This document shows, one piece after another, positions 37,046 through 49,323 of a DNA stretch of 64,000 bases (within the stretch, counting starts at the first letter, position 1; each line of letters opens with the position of its first letter). This DNA comes from Cycas panzhihuaensis (taxonomy: Eukaryota > Cycadophyta), in the NCBI GenBank assembly GCA_023213395.1, contig CM041465.1, positions 136,097,741 to 136,161,740 on the forward strand, in the 5' to 3' direction. Both the position numbers and the translations under genes were made by a program. A model generated the notes under the pieces. It was given only the letters and a program-made list of their open reading frames with translations, made no database searches and was not told the DNA's origin.

Positions 37046-37105
37046 TATTGATCCAAATTTAAATGAAAAACTAAAAGCTTAGTATAATTGAAATAAATTC
37101 AAATT
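37046..37105 (-). repeat. Right (5') LTR of G3, truncated
   Basis: TATTGATCCAAATTTAAAT and the following 40 bases match 31224 onward, then the similarity stops where LINE C begins. The rest of this LTR was not found in the window. Confidence 0.8.
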
Positions 37106-37110
37106 TTAGA

Positions 37111-38797
37111 AGAGGATTCGATGCATGTAGGGTTTCGACGGTGACCTACGTTCTATAATGGTGACCTGTGTGTAGGTTTTTTACAGTTGCGGACCTATAG
37201 AACTAGATCGAGATGGGGAGGCCCCATTGCTAGGCTAGCTGGACATAGATTTTGGGCCCTAGTCACCATTGATTCCAGCCTTGCTGTAACGTGAGGGAGC
37301 AACTCAAGGGTGATAGTTGCCAGTGGAGACGAAGACTATCCGAAAAGAGTGTTGAGTTAGTATGTCCCCCAGCTAAAGATCAACTGTGCTGAAGAATAGC
37401 CACACTCTAGCCATTGATATCAAGGTAGTTGGGATGTTCTCAAGCTAGCCTGATAGTGTATGTGGTGAATACAATACAGAGTCTAAGGAGGAGGCTGATC
37501 TCATAAGTTTATTGGCTATGGTAAGTGTAAGTAGTCAGTTTTGTTTCTTTATTTTCTTTTAATATGGAGAAGGATCAATCCCATAAAAACCAATTACATA
37601 ATCCCTCACAAGGTAGATCTTATTATGATATATTAAGATCTGCTGATGAGGAAGTTTACGATTTAACTCCTATTAGTCAAGATGACAAAGTTAGACTGAA
37701 AATCCCCAACAGATTAGTGGAAAGAACAGAGAGATATTGGGAGAATTGCCTGCTTGGTAGATTCTCTGGGTCTAGACCTGGCCTAGAAGCTATTAGAAGC
37801 TAGACTAGGAACAAATAGAAGATAGTGGGAAATGTAGAAGTCATAGCAATGCCAAAGGGCTGTGTTCTTTTCAAATTTGTATCCCATGAAGATATGACCA
37901 ATATTCTCCTAAAGGCCCCCTAGATGTTAGGGAGAAAAGCACTAATTCTAGAAAAATGGCACAACGACTTTGATCCTTCAGTCCCTAGGGTTAAGCAAGC
38001 TCCCATTTAGATCTAGTTGCCTAATCTCCCATTGTAACATTGGAATATGGAGGTATTAAAGGGGATGGCGAAAGTCATGGGTCCTCTCCTAACAGTGGAC
38101 TCAACGACCAAAAATATAAGCATACTCATTAACGCCAGGTTTTGTGCCCTAGTTAGGATAGACAAACCCCTTCTGGATGAAGTATGGATCGATATGGAAG
38201 ATTGGAGTTGGGCCCAACCCTTAATATACAAGATGGAAAATTTTAGATGTTCGATCTGCAGGAGATTAGGTCACTTACCCCAGAAATGCCTAGGTGAAAA
38301 GAATATAGAGGGATGAAATTAGGAAGGAAACATAGAGTTGAATGACAATCCCCAAAAGGTGATAGATCCTCATGATCAAGCGCAAGGTGAGTGCCCCTAT
38401 GAGGTGCAAGGTGAATGTCTTCCCGAGGTACAAGGTTATAGCCCTCCTAAGGAGCAAGTTGATTGTCCTCTAGTGATGTAAGGCATGAGCCCACACCATG
38501 GGGTAAAGGATCTTAAGTTTAATCCTAACGAGGAGAACACTCTTTCTAAGGGGAATGAGCAGGATGCTTAGACACTAGGTCTACTCAAATTATTAGATGG
38601 GGAAGGTATTCTAGAGGAAGCTACCCCAGTTGGACTGGGTGAGTTGAACCCATCCCATATGGCCCAACAAGAAGAGGCCCAGAAAAAGATTCTACATGTT
38701 GGATCTGAAAAGCGGGTGGGTAGACACCCCCTGAAATTAGTTAGGGAAAGGGAAGTTGCAGCCCAGGTGGACCAGGGTAATTAGAAAACCCTCAATC
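37111..38797 (+). mobile_element. LINE C, 5' half only
   Basis: A leader of about 450 bp is followed by ORF1 and then an abrupt end just before the place where the endonuclease ORF starts in LINE A, B and D. A LINE lacking its 3' end cannot arise by ordinary target-primed insertion, so a later break or insertion removed or displaced the rest. G2 starts at about this point. LINE E, on the same strand at 54048, could be the displaced 3' part. Confidence 0.8.
37564..38797 (+). pseudogene. LINE C ORF1: DUF4283-like protein with intact zinc knuckle
   Basis: The ATG at 37564 opens 79 codons (SYYDILRSADEEVYDLTPIS, then YWENCLLGRFSGSRPG) to a TAG. The frame resumes with EVIAMPKGCVLFKF and EKWHNDFDPS, then from 38047 VLKGMAKVMGPLLTVDSTT and INARFCALVRIDKPLL. 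The zinc knuckle near 38250-38292 is CSICRRLGHLPQKC with all four ligands. The acidic tail holds repeated QGE/EVQG text near 38370-38450, and the end matches the tail of LINE B ORF1 (GSEKR, VREREV, DQG). About half a dozen stops are present, mostly TAG. Same role and domain order as the other LINE ORF1s. Confidence 0.85.
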
Positions 38798-39313
38798 ATA
38801 CTTTTCATTGTTGGTCATAGTTTTTACTTTTTTACACAAAAAATATATATATAATCACAAGTTATTTTTTCCTACCATATAGACATTGGATTGCAAAAAA
38901 CCATGGCTTTGCTTCCCCACTATTTTGGCCTTTCTCCTTTCATATTTTCTCTATAAAAACTCATTACTTTTCTCATGTAAAAGGGGGATATCATTTGAAG
39001 CAATGAAGTACTACTAGATTTCTAACTCGTGCTTGTGACCTTCACTTGGATCTTTGGGAGACTTGTTTAAAGCTAAACTTAAAGCCTTTTGTTAGAGAAC
39101 ATAGAAATTTGGACCTAAATCTAGTTCTCTTCTCTCTATCTTCCTCTTTAAGCTTCCTTTATCCTTCACATCCCTCTTCCTTATGTAAGTGTTATCTTAT
39201 ATTCTTTTCCTTCTTTCTCTTCTTATCACTTTCAAATGGTTTAGAGGCTTGATTTGGAGAACTTAGAGAAGAAAAGATATTAATCTGAGGCATAACTTGG
39301 CATTCTTCTCAAG
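38798..39313 (+). repeat. Probable 5' LTR of G2, with TATA box
   Basis: It lies between the end of LINE C and a plus-strand primer-binding-site candidate at 39314. CTATAAAAAC at 38951-38960 is a good TATA box for an LTR promoter. A short (AT)n at about 38839-38853 lies near its start. No second copy is available, because the 3' end of G2 is replaced by a TA array, so the limits are inferred. Confidence 0.5.
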
Positions 39314-39333
39314 TAGGTGACTCTTGCTTGGTA
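39314..39333 (+). other. Candidate primer-binding site of G2
   Basis: TAGGTGACTCTTGCTTGGTA resembles the GGCGACTCTGCTGGGGA-type site that I recall as used by Tat/Ogre elements (Arg tRNA). The match is imperfect, so this is tentative. Confidence 0.4.
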
Positions 39334-40617
39334 AGTTGATGTGTTTTATTTTTGTTTTCCTTCAAACTTTATTATTTATTCTTTATAAAAAGGAGACTAG
39401 AGTAGTATTCTAGTTAATTCTCTATCATAGGTTAGCTCTCTTGTGTGGTTGTTTATATTATTTTCTGATTGTCTATTTGTATACAAAAGTAAAGCAACAT
39501 ATTTATTTTATATTAAAGGTTACTTATTATTTGTTAATTAGGTGGTACTCCTAGGATAGGTCCCATCTCTCTAATTAGGGCTTGACTGATTAACCAAGAC
39601 TTGACATCCCAACATTATCAAACTCACCCTTTTCCTAGGGATAAATACCTCTCATTATGAAGGGTCATTTGATTAACTAGAACTTGACACTTTTCGTACA
39701 TAAACCTCCTTTCCTTTGGGATTAAGTTCTTCCTATCATATTTTGAACACAAAAGGTGTCAGTATGCCATCATGCTTTGGTTTGAGAGCTACCATTTTTC
39801 TTAATCTTCCTTTAACTTTAAGTACAAGAACCCCTTAAAATCAAACATGAGCATCCTTAGGCCATCTATCCTCATGTGTACATCATCATCATATAAGAGA
39901 GTACCCAACAACTGACCTTTAATAAGGTCATTAATCTAGGATTTATGATCTCTTAGGTCCTCACACTCATAAGTCCTCTCATATTTTAGATTAGTTTAAT
40001 TTAAACTTTTATCCTCTGGTTGGGATAATGATATAGGTTAGGATTTTTCCTTCTAGAAAGGATTTTAAGAGGGTAAATAAATAGAAAGCCTTAGGTCATT
40101 TATTCAGGAGTAAGGTTTACCCATTAATCCTCCCACTTATTGGAAGGCAATTTGATTTTTTTTCCAATAAAAAATAGACCTGGTTTATTTGTTTGTTTAG
40201 ATCGGTTTGATTGATTGTCTTATTTAACTTAGGCATGTTATCAGGCATTCTTTGATTTGTTGTTTTAACATAAAAACTAGCAAACAATAATAACCCTTAA
40301 AAACTTAAACCTATCCATCCAACAAACCCTTAGAGAATCATCCCTTCTTATCAAGAGAGGGGGGTTAAGAGTTCACCTAGAATCTTATCTACCTATACTC
40401 ACCTGGCATCATTTATTTTGAGTCTTCTTGGGTGACTTGACCAAAGTTCCTAAAACCATTTTAGCAACCATACTGAAGAGTTACCAAAACTTCCTAGTTA
40501 CTCTTTGCCTTTTTGCTAGTCCATACAGTCATTCACTAAACACTCCTTTCCCTCATTTATCATACTCCATCTTCTACTATTGAGGGAACATCATCTTCTT
40601 ACCTACTTCTCTCTCTA
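39334..40617 (+). other. G2 leader, no gene
   Basis: This 1.3-kb stretch lies between the primer-binding-site candidate and the LINE D insertion site and has no recognisable coding text. Long untranslated leaders before gag are common in Tat/Ogre elements. It joins directly to 46784, ten bases before the gag ATG. Confidence 0.55.
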
Positions 40618-40631
40618 TTTGACTTACACTT
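40618..40631. repeat. Target-site duplication of LINE D, left copy
   Basis: TTTGACTTACACTT is identical to 46770-46783. Confidence 0.9.
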
Positions 40632-40752
40632 TTTTTTTTTTGATAAGGTAAAATAAAATTACAGGGGGTTTTAACTAGGTCCCCAAACCTGGTACATCAA
40701 CGCCATACCAAGATAAATAAATTGACCATGACAGCCCATGATCTAGCCTATA

Positions 40753-43700
40753 TTACGATTTACTTCTCGTATCCAGTCTCACCTGTGCATCCATCCTGAC
40801 CAGTCTCATTAGCTCCTCCGGGAAGTCCTCTTTCCAGACTTTAAATCTTTTATTGATCACCGCCCAATTTGCTAACCAATCTTAGAATTTCCTTCTCTAT
40901 AAGTGTCTTTGGATCGGACCTCTAATCGGCATTCAACCCATCTGGATATCCTTAAAAATATCGTTGTTTTCCCATCCAGGATCGCCTTCCCTCTCAAACA
41001 TTTTATCGCATACATCGAATCCCCTCTAATATCACCTTTTGCCGTTTTCCTCTTCCACCGAATAGAGGCCCTTAACAACGCTTTGAACTTGACTTTACGG
41101 TTCGATTGAACCCCAAATATTACGCAAATGCCCATCTCATATTGCCTTCATGATCCCTACACAGGCCCCCCCCTCCCGCCTCTCCCGGGTTGCCTTTGGC
41201 GGCGCCATCAAAATTGGCCTTTACCCATGTGGCATCCGAGGATGCCACTTAACATCTCTTCTCTTTGCTTTAACACCTTCTAGGGGAGCTAAACCCCATT
41301 GATTAATAATGACTTCTTCTCCTTTAGGAATCCTATCCTCCTTTGAATTAACCATCATACGAGATGGCTTTTCCGATCTCTTCGGAAGACTGGTTATCCT
41401 TCTCCTTGTCTTGAAGATCCTCTGTTACGTTCCTTCCGGATGCACCAACAAGCTATCGAACGATCATCTTCCATAGACTAGAGGACTTTACTTTGAAGGA
41501 GAAATCCAAGTGACCATTGCTCCCCGGAGATTGAGAAGAGGCCCAAGCTATCCCCATCCTGGACGAAGGGCACCCCATATGCCCCGAATAGGGCAATGAA
41601 TACAAAGATGGTCGAGGTTTCATGACACCTTACATAGAACACATCTACTAACCAAATGGAAGCCCTCTTTAAAGATTATCCAAAGTAAGTAATTTGTTTT
41701 GGAGGCATAACCACCGGAAAGGTCGCAACTTTTGGAATCACCCCATCTTCCAAACCCGGCTAAGAAGTCGTTCTGTCCCATCCTCTCTGCTCACTCTTAA
41801 GTTGTACCCGGTTTTAGCAGTATATAATCACGAGGCGAAGACGGCCATATCAGAGAATCTGGAGCCGACCTCTTCGGAATATACTGGTTATCTAAGATCA
41901 CTTTCACCCTGTCGAGCACCCCTTCACAACCAGGAACTTCCTCGAACGATCTCCACTTCCTGTCTTTTCCTGCCCCCACCCAGTAATTCTTAACAAAGGA
42001 CCCATAATGATTTACACATTCCCTTTTCATATTCCCGATATTAGGCAACTCCTCGAGTTTAAAGTGGCTGCACCATCTGTCTTCCCAGAACCTAATACTC
42101 TCTCGTTTCCCGACTTCAGTAGCATACCTTCACGAAGAAGAGCTCTCGAAGACCTGATAGCTCTCCAAACCTAGGACCCCTCCAAACAAAGCCCCTCCTC
42201 CAGCAAAAAGTGATTATCCCCCAAATACTTCCTTGCTATGATTTTTCCCCACGCCGATCCAGCCTCTTTAGTGAGCCTCCACCCCATCTTTGCCAGGAGA
42301 GCCTCGTTAGAAAACATCCGACCTCCTAACACGAGACCTCCAGCCCACTTGGGCCTCGCAAACCTTTTCCCATGAAACTAGGTGAAATCTCCTTCATCTT
42401 CAACACCCAGAGCCACGTAAATCTCTTCATGATACCCTCCGGTGGAGATAACCTTGCTCGGCAATTTGAAGACCGACATTTGGAAGACCGGAATACTCTG
42501 CAAAGAAGCCACAAGTAACTGGATTTTCCCAACCCAACTAAGGAGGGCCCCTTTCCAACCAGCCAGTTTCCTGTTAAACCTACTAACTATTGGGTCCCAC
42601 ATTTCCTTCCCCAATTTTCCCACAAAGAGCGGCATACCTAGGTACGTTGGGAAGGAACCTCTACTCATCTCCAAGATTACGCTTATCTTCATTTGAAGCC
42701 TCTCCGAGTATTGATAAAAAGACCGCTTTTGTTCAAGTTTATCTCTTGATTCGTGGCCTCTCGTATGCCCGAAATCGATTTTAAGGCCTTAGCCTCCCCA
42801 TCGAGGCTCGCTTAGAAAAATATTATCATCTACAAACCGGTGCAAGAATATTCTCTAGGTGGGAAGAGGCTCTCAAGCCTGATATCCTCCCAACCCTCTG
42901 GGCCTCCATCGATGCCCTACCTAACAACTCGGCCATGATAATGAACAGGAAGGGAGAGGGGTCACCTTGCCTCGACCCCTCAATCCGTGAAGAAGAGAGT
43001 CGACCTACCATTTATAATTACCGAGAAGGACACTCTGGAGATACAGCATCTCATCCAGTCCCTCCATACCTCCCCAAAGCCAAAAGCCTCAAGACACTAC
43101 AGCAGACAGTCCCAAGCCACCCGATCATAGGCCTTGGACATATCTGTTTTGATGATCATACCTGCCTCCTTGCGGGACATCGTCGAATGCAGGGTCTCAT
43201 GGACAATAATAATATCGTCTGTAATTTGTCTACCTTTCACAAACCCGTCCTGATTCTGGGAAATAAACTCCGGGAGATATACTCTCAATCTGTTCGCCAA
43301 TAGTTTGGCAAGTATCTTGTATTTGACGTTGCACAGACTAATCGGTCTGAAGTCTTCCATGGCTTCCACTCCCTCCTTCTTAGGAATCAATGCCAAGAAT
43401 GTGGCCTGCCACTCCTTGATTATGCGCTTGGAAGAATTCATTAAGCGCTGACAACAGATCATCCTTAATTATCTCCCAATATTCCTGGAAAAAGCCTGGA
43501 GGGAAACCATCCGGCCCAGGGGCCTTATCACGTCCCATCTTGAATAAGGCCACCTCGACCTCCTCCAGAGAAAGGTTACATCGACTTATTATTCCATTCC
43601 TCGAGATATCACTTTTGGAATATATTGTAAAGAGTCGCCCTGAGAGCAGGATCCTGACATCCCGGCTCTGTATAGAGCTCCTTGAAATAGTCCATCGCAA

Positions 43701-44864
43701 TACTCCCGATCTGATCCTCTGCCTCGTACACGACCCCATCCCTGCTGCGAATCTTAGCAATCCTGTTATGGGACCTATGTCTCAAGGTGGACATATGGAA
43801 GAACTTAGTGTTCCTGTCCCCCTCCTTTATCCATTGTTATCTGGACTTCTGCTTCCAAAAGATTTCCTCCCTTTCCAGCACCTCCTCATAATTTCTAGAA
43901 ATTAAGAGCTCCTCGGAGCCCAATTCCTGGGTTCTTCCTTCCCTCTGGATCCTCTCCTCTATCCTTAAGATTTTCCATCGAGACCTTTATTTAGAATATA
44001 TTTCCAAAAACCTCCTTGTTCCAAACTTTAACTTGTTTCTTTACCCGATTCGGTTTCCTCGAAAATCGAACATGGCACGACTCTGTCTGAATCCCCACCA
44101 TTCCGGATCCTATCATCCAAATCGTGGTGTTTACGCCACATAAGTTCGAATCGAAATGGCGTCCCTTTGTAGAAGGGCCAGCAGACCCCTCAAAATGAGG
44201 GGCGTGTGGTCCCACCCGACTTTCGGCAGTGGTCTCTAACTTCACACCTTTAAAGTGGCAAGCCCACTCGTAATTAATAACCATCCTATCCAATGCAACC
44301 GAATGTGATTGATGCTGGCCTATTAGACTGTAAACCTAACCCCTAATAGGCACATCCATCAAAGCTTGGGTGCAAAACGCCGAGATCCGACATGCTTCTA
44401 GTCCAACCCTTTGCCCTCCTATCTTCTCTTCTGGGCAAAGGGGGGAATTGAAGTCCCCCGCCACCAGCCAGGGCCCCTTCCAGTCTCTATGGGTTTCCAC
44501 CAAACCATCCCACAATCTCCTCCTCCCCTCGACCGTGTTAGGGGCGTAAATGTTGGTAATCCAATACTCCTTGTTGGTAGAGGTACACACCAACCCCACT
44601 GTTAAGAAGTGTTCGCTCTTGCACACCTCATACCCTTTCCACCTTTTAGGATTCCACAAAGAGGCCGGCCCGGCCCGGTAGAAACCTGGTTTTCCCCACC
44701 CCCCTCCTCCAAATCTTATTCAGCACCTCAACTTCCTTAATCTGCTCCACCTTAGTCTCTTGCAAGAGTACAACATCAGCCTCCACCCTAATCCTAAGCT
44801 CCCTAACCAATCTTTGTTTTGACAGGGCATTTAGCCCTCTGATATTCCAGGAGAGGACTTTCAT
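40753..44864 (-). pseudogene. LINE D ORF2: endonuclease, reverse transcriptase, RNase H
   Basis: The start MKVLSWNIRGLN is at 44864. The endonuclease shows LLQETKV (catalytic Glu), NIYAPN and AGDFN. The terminal S-D-H motif is degraded to GPHAPHF, which should abolish nicking. RT blocks are well kept: [67 protein letters not shown] is at 42836-42825, but a frameshift lies just before it. The zf-RVT region is at about 41690-41600. RNase H at 41210-40870 keeps NFDGAAKGNPGEAGGG and YREGN. TAA at 40755-40753 ends it. At least three frameshifts are needed to read through. It is the best preserved of the full-length LINE ORF2s for motif wording. Confidence 0.9.
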
Positions 44865-44899
44865 GAAAGATACGCCCCTCATCCTTTCCTACTTCTGAG

Positions 44900-46284
44900 G
44901 TTAGGGCCTTAGAGCTCCCCTCCCTCGGCTGCTGGTACCCCATGTCTATCCTGGGCTTGGGTTTCTTTCTCCCTAGTGGCTTTCTGGGGGTCTACCCACT
45001 TTCTCTCCATCCCATAACTGGGGCCTTCCCCGTTCCAGAAGTGTTACCTTCCGCAACCCATTTGTGTGTACCTCCCCCCTCTCTACTGGAGTCCGCACCA
45101 CTCGGTCCACCTCCTGCTCCCCTTGGGCACGGGACCACTTTGTCTCTCCTCTTGAATCTGGTCTCTCGGACCCCTTCCTGCTCGGAAAAATAGTCCTCTA
45201 AATCCCGGTTGATATTCTTGGCAAGTTTGGTAAGTTCCTCCTCAACCATTGGAGTTCGAGGTCCCCTTCCTCCCTTGTCTGTCTTGGATCCAAAGGATCC
45301 GCCAATTGAGGAATACCTACAGACTCAACACCTTTAAGAACATCCAGCTCCATCTTCTCCTCCATCAAAGCCTTGCCCTCAGCTTCCTGAGAATCCCTAT
45401 TGATGTCTTCAGGAACTTCACCAATGGGGCAAGTCCCAGTCACCGCCCACCACCTCGATCACCGCGGAAACCTCCTCAACCGTCCGCTTTCTCCACTCTG
45501 GGCTCACATTTTCCCTCGCCTCCCTCCAATGTTGTCTCCCCTTCACTCGCCTCCTTCCCTCCACTAGTATATCCTCCTTCAATGGAACCGGGGCATTGGA
45601 AGGGAGATGGCCCCGATCTTACATTTTGAGCACGAAAGACTCCATCTCATAGTATAAGCCACGGATGAAGGATCTACCATCAGGCTCGAGCTCTATCTCC
45701 ACCGGAGCTCATTTGTCAAGCTTAGCCAGGACACAAAATCTGGCGTTCATGAGTCTAGATCTGTTTTGTGGCCGAGTCCTGTGCTAACAGAGGTCTATCA
45801 TTTTGGCATCCCATTGACCGCCTCCGGATTCAAAAATGTAAAGGAGCCGGAAGTTGAACCCAAACCGGGGCTTGTTTAACCACGAGGATGCAGGTCAAAA
45901 TCGGGATGCCATTTCTCCAATGACATGGCCTTCCGCCCAAACATCCAGGTGAGACTTCAACAAAATGGGAATCATGTCCTCCGGCTTTAAAACCTAAAGA
46001 GGACGCACCCCTTAGGCATAGCCATCACGAAACAGGTTTTGGTCTTCCATTTGTTCCAGTATCCACTCCCGATAATGTCGGACCGGGCCTTGGACACGAG
46101 AACCTACCTACCGGACTATGTTCCCGTATTGAATGGTTTTGGGTAACTTCTTTAGGTATCGAGAGTTTGTATCTGTTTCCAATTTTAACGGGGGAAATGT
46201 CTTGTTCCACATGGTCTCCATTTCTTAAAACCTCCAGGTAGGTCCTCCCAGAAGGAGAGGTGAGGCCGGTTCAAAATATTGCAT
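44900..46284 (-). pseudogene. LINE D ORF1: DUF4283-like protein, frameshifted
   Basis: The ATG at 46284 begins MQYFEPASP. After a shift the frame reads SGRTYLEVLRNGDHVEQDIS, then HSPVGRFSCPRPGP, matching the other ORF1s. A zinc knuckle near 45650-45600 is split by a one-base shift: CSKC is in one frame and GHLP in the next. The C-terminal part (45443-44960) is charged, with KVVPCPRGAGGGPSGAD. Poorly preserved, but position and motif order leave little doubt. Confidence 0.78.
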
Positions 46285-46769
46285 CGTATAACCAACATAA
46301 GAGAAGCTTATTCAAACAATACAAAACCAGCTAAGACTCACCATTGAACTTGTCAGTGCTCTAAGGTTAATCTTCTAAAAACCCAGACTTGAGCACATAA
46401 ATCTTGAAGTCGCTAGGCGGGACCACCTCGGGCCTTTGTTGAGTGAAGGGCCACTTATACTTCTATGTGCGGCCGCTCCACCTAAGTCTCGAACCGCCCT
46501 CCTCTGGCTTTATTCTCCCATGCAGTGCATGTACCTCCCGTCCCCAGCTCTGATCTAAACCCTGCAGAGCGCCTGTCTTCCTCCAGTCCGTGGCCGATCC
46601 ATCTTCCTGCGCCGGGCCTGGGCGACCGCCAAAGGGTCACGCCATCTCCACACTCCTCGGGGGCGCCCCGTCTCCGTCCACGATCCGCCCTAGCCCTAGC
46701 CGCCAGTAGTCTTACCAGTCGCCCCAGTCGCCTTCTTCCCGTTTCAAAAGGTGCTTTATTATCAGAGAG
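46285..46769 (-). other. LINE D 5' leader, CpG-rich
   Basis: About 485 bp with an unusually high density of CG and GC steps for this window (for example around 46610-46720). It is likely the promoter and untranslated leader of the element. No coding similarity on the minus strand. Confidence 0.65.
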
Positions 46770-46783
46770 TTTGACTTACACTT
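46770..46783. repeat. Target-site duplication of LINE D, right copy
   Basis: TTTGACTTACACTT is identical to 40618-40631. Confidence 0.9.
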
Positions 46784-46793
46784 ATACTCCCTA

Positions 46794-48960
46794 TGGATCC
46801 CTTTTACACCTATCCTAAGCAATCTAGGAGACCTCGTGGCCCCTCCCCCAAAGGCCCATCCTCATCTTTTCTTCCTTTTAACCTTCCACATCATGAAAGT
46901 TATAAGACCTCAATCGTTGATCTCGATACCCCTATTAAGACTCTAAATATCAATAATCCTTTTGAATATGAGGAAGAGTCACTTCTATATGAAATTCTTG
47001 TAAGAGAGAATCTTCACTTATTTCAAAATACATCTTTCAAGGGAGTTACCATACCTACTCACACCCATTGTGTAGATCATAAGGGACTCATGCCTCATGG
47101 TGAGGGACATGAAGCGTCTATGGTACATCCCCCTCTAATGATGGCACATCCCTTTGAGTAAGCTTTAGGCCCTATCATCCCCACCTACACTAGCTTATAC
47201 ATCATTGCCCAAGAGTAGGGAGACCATATGCTTACACCCCAACCCTCTTCATTATCTATAGACCCTAATGATCATGATCAAGCCCCTCATATTCCACCTT
47301 CCATGGCTTGGCAATCAACTCCTCCTTTGGAGACTTTTTAAATGGGTCCTTAAAGAAGACTTATTCTCCCTATTTAAGGCACTTCACCTTCATATCAACC
47401 TATAATGTCTCCATTATTTTGAGGCATTCCTCCTCCCATTAGAGAGAGTTGTCCCTCATAAGATAACCCTTTTATTTAGGTTAATTAAACTTATGACCAT
47501 TTTACTATGTTCTTTTCTCCTCAATCATCTTCACTTGCCTATCTTTAACAACCTTCATATATGTCAAGTGGGATGGTAAATTTTATAACCATATGCTCCA
47601 TACCCTTGGTAAGTCCCCATGACTACTTATGGTCCACCTCCTATAACTAACCAGCAAGGTCACTATGGCCAACCTATTAATTATGGGTTATATCCCTCTC
47701 ACACGTCCTATCATCCAGGAGGCTTCTTACCCCAAGGGGTACCAATGTCTCACATGAACACTATACCTCATTCTAGACTTGTAAGATCTCATCATCGCCC
47801 CTCTTATCCCATGTACCCTACTTATGCCAAGGTAATGGGATATCAAGACCTTACCCAAGTGGCACCTCAATCGTCCTCATCACTAAGAACCAAGAGGTCA
47901 TATCTGGACTATAGAAGGAGTCCCTTTCTATAAGAGATCCTTCTTTCTCCTCTCCCTCCCTTTATTCCTGAGCTACTTAAATTTACAATCAAATTAAATC
48001 AAGACCCAATGGCCCATATTTAGGCCTCTACACTTGTATGTACTAACTATCTACCATATGATTATGTGACGATGCAACTTTTTCCTAAAACCCTTTCAAT
48101 GTAATACCTTGATGTGGTTATATTAGTTAAAGCATGCATCTGTCTACTCCTTATAGTAGTTGGTAAATACTTTTATTAGTTACTTTGATGTTGGTTCCCC
48201 TTTTAATACAAGGATTAAATCCATATTATCTATCAAATAAGGAGTAGAAGAGCCTTCACATGACTTTGTTCATTACTTCTAATACCTAGTTCATACCTCT
48301 TAAGCCCCCTTAGATGATAACCTACTTTTTGACTTGTTCATTAACACCTTAAGACCTCAAGTTCATGTTAATGTTCTCAAGTTAATACTTACATCATCTG
48401 AGGATGTAATGGAGAAATGTCCTACTTTTCGGGCCTTTGAGATTCAAGTTGACATTAAGAAACTATTTAAATTATTTATTTCCAAAAATAAATCAACCTC
48501 TACAATAGAATCTAAAGCACCCCAAAGTGATCATATATATAATCATCTCGCTTCCATCATTTGATCCCTTGAAAGATTGATCAACATTAAATTATAGGTT
48601 AATCCTCTTCCCAACCTTGAAGCTAAAAGGAAAGCATAAGTTATCTAATTCACTAAATAAAAAAAGGGCCAAGTCTTAAATACTATTCCTCATAAGAAGG
48701 CACCATGGTACTCTTACCATCAAAAGGATACCCATTATCAAAAGAAGTACAAAAAGCTTAAGGCTATCTTTCATCATGCTCAAGCCAATAAGAATAAACC
48801 CAATGAAGACTAATTGATTTATAAGGACCCATTGCATGACCATACCAAGAAGGTACATAATAACTAGAGCAAGGCCAAAGCCTAAGATAACAATGACTCT
48901 TCAGACTCTAATTTTAAACCTCTACCTAAAAGCTCTCCCCCCAAGAGATATCACTCTAAA
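46794..48960 (+). pseudogene. G2 gag remnant
   Basis: The ATG at 46794 starts MDPFYTYPKQSRRPRGPSPK and stays open for 122 codons to a TAA at about 47160. Pro/Tyr/His-rich text continues at 47619-47933. Gag core wording (DPMAHI-like) lies near 48000, and a Lys/Ser-rich tail (SDSNF, KSSPPK) at 48890-48960 matches G1. Gag would form the virus-like particle of the element. Many stops are present. The LINE D insertion site is ten bases upstream of this ATG. Confidence 0.75.
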
Positions 48961-49323
48961 AAAGTTAATCCTCAAAATAAACCACCTACAAAGGAGGAAG
49001 AGCCTAAAAAGACTATTAATATGGTAAAATCTTACAAAGCCTCTACCTCAACCGAACCACATGACCTAGATGCCCCACTTAAGGATAAGTTTATGGGCTC
49101 ACCTCCTCTATTGTTGATCAGACCTATTTGTTTTAGGTCTATACCACAACTTACCAAAGATGGCTCTTTCTCACTTGTAAAAGAGTTAAAAAATATTCTT
49201 ATTAGAATCTCAGTCATGGATCACTTTGAAAGTTATCCTAATCAAAGGCAAATCCTCTTGGATACCCTATGAATCCCTAGATCTAGTTCTCCCAAAAACC
49301 CTGGCTTAGTCTTTGACCCCACC

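Larger units (their letters stand above)
31224..37110 (-). mobile_element. Ty3/gypsy element G3, almost complete, inactive
   Basis: The left LTR starts near 31224 (TATTGATCCAAATTTAAAT) and the same text restarts at 37046, directly outside an exact primer-binding site at 37030-37041. Between them, on the minus strand, the order is gag, zinc knuckle, protease region, RT, RNase H, integrase: a standard Ty3/gypsy layout. The right LTR keeps only about 60 bp before LINE C sequence starts. All coding parts carry stops. Confidence 0.85.
40632..46769 (-). mobile_element. LINE D, full-length L1-type non-LTR retrotransposon
   Basis: A 6,138-bp minus-strand element with a T-run tail and GATAAGG terminus at 40632-40647, ORF2 (40753-44864), ORF1 (about 44900-46284) and a leader of about 485 bp. 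It is visibly more GC- and CpG-rich than everything around it, including the other LINEs. With an exact 14-bp duplication this suggests a relatively recent arrival, although both ORFs have frameshifts. It interrupts G2 just upstream of the gag start codon. Confidence 0.92.

Noticed and set aside
44942-45629. Plus-strand open frames rich in Ser/Pro opposite LINE D ORF1
   Set aside because: They are antisense shadows of the charged ORF1 tail; the minus-strand frame fits the LINE domain order.
46525-46818. Plus-strand frame of 97 codons crossing the LINE D 5' end
   Set aside because: It spans the leader, the target-site duplication and the start of G2 gag, so it is a chance frame across an insertion boundary.
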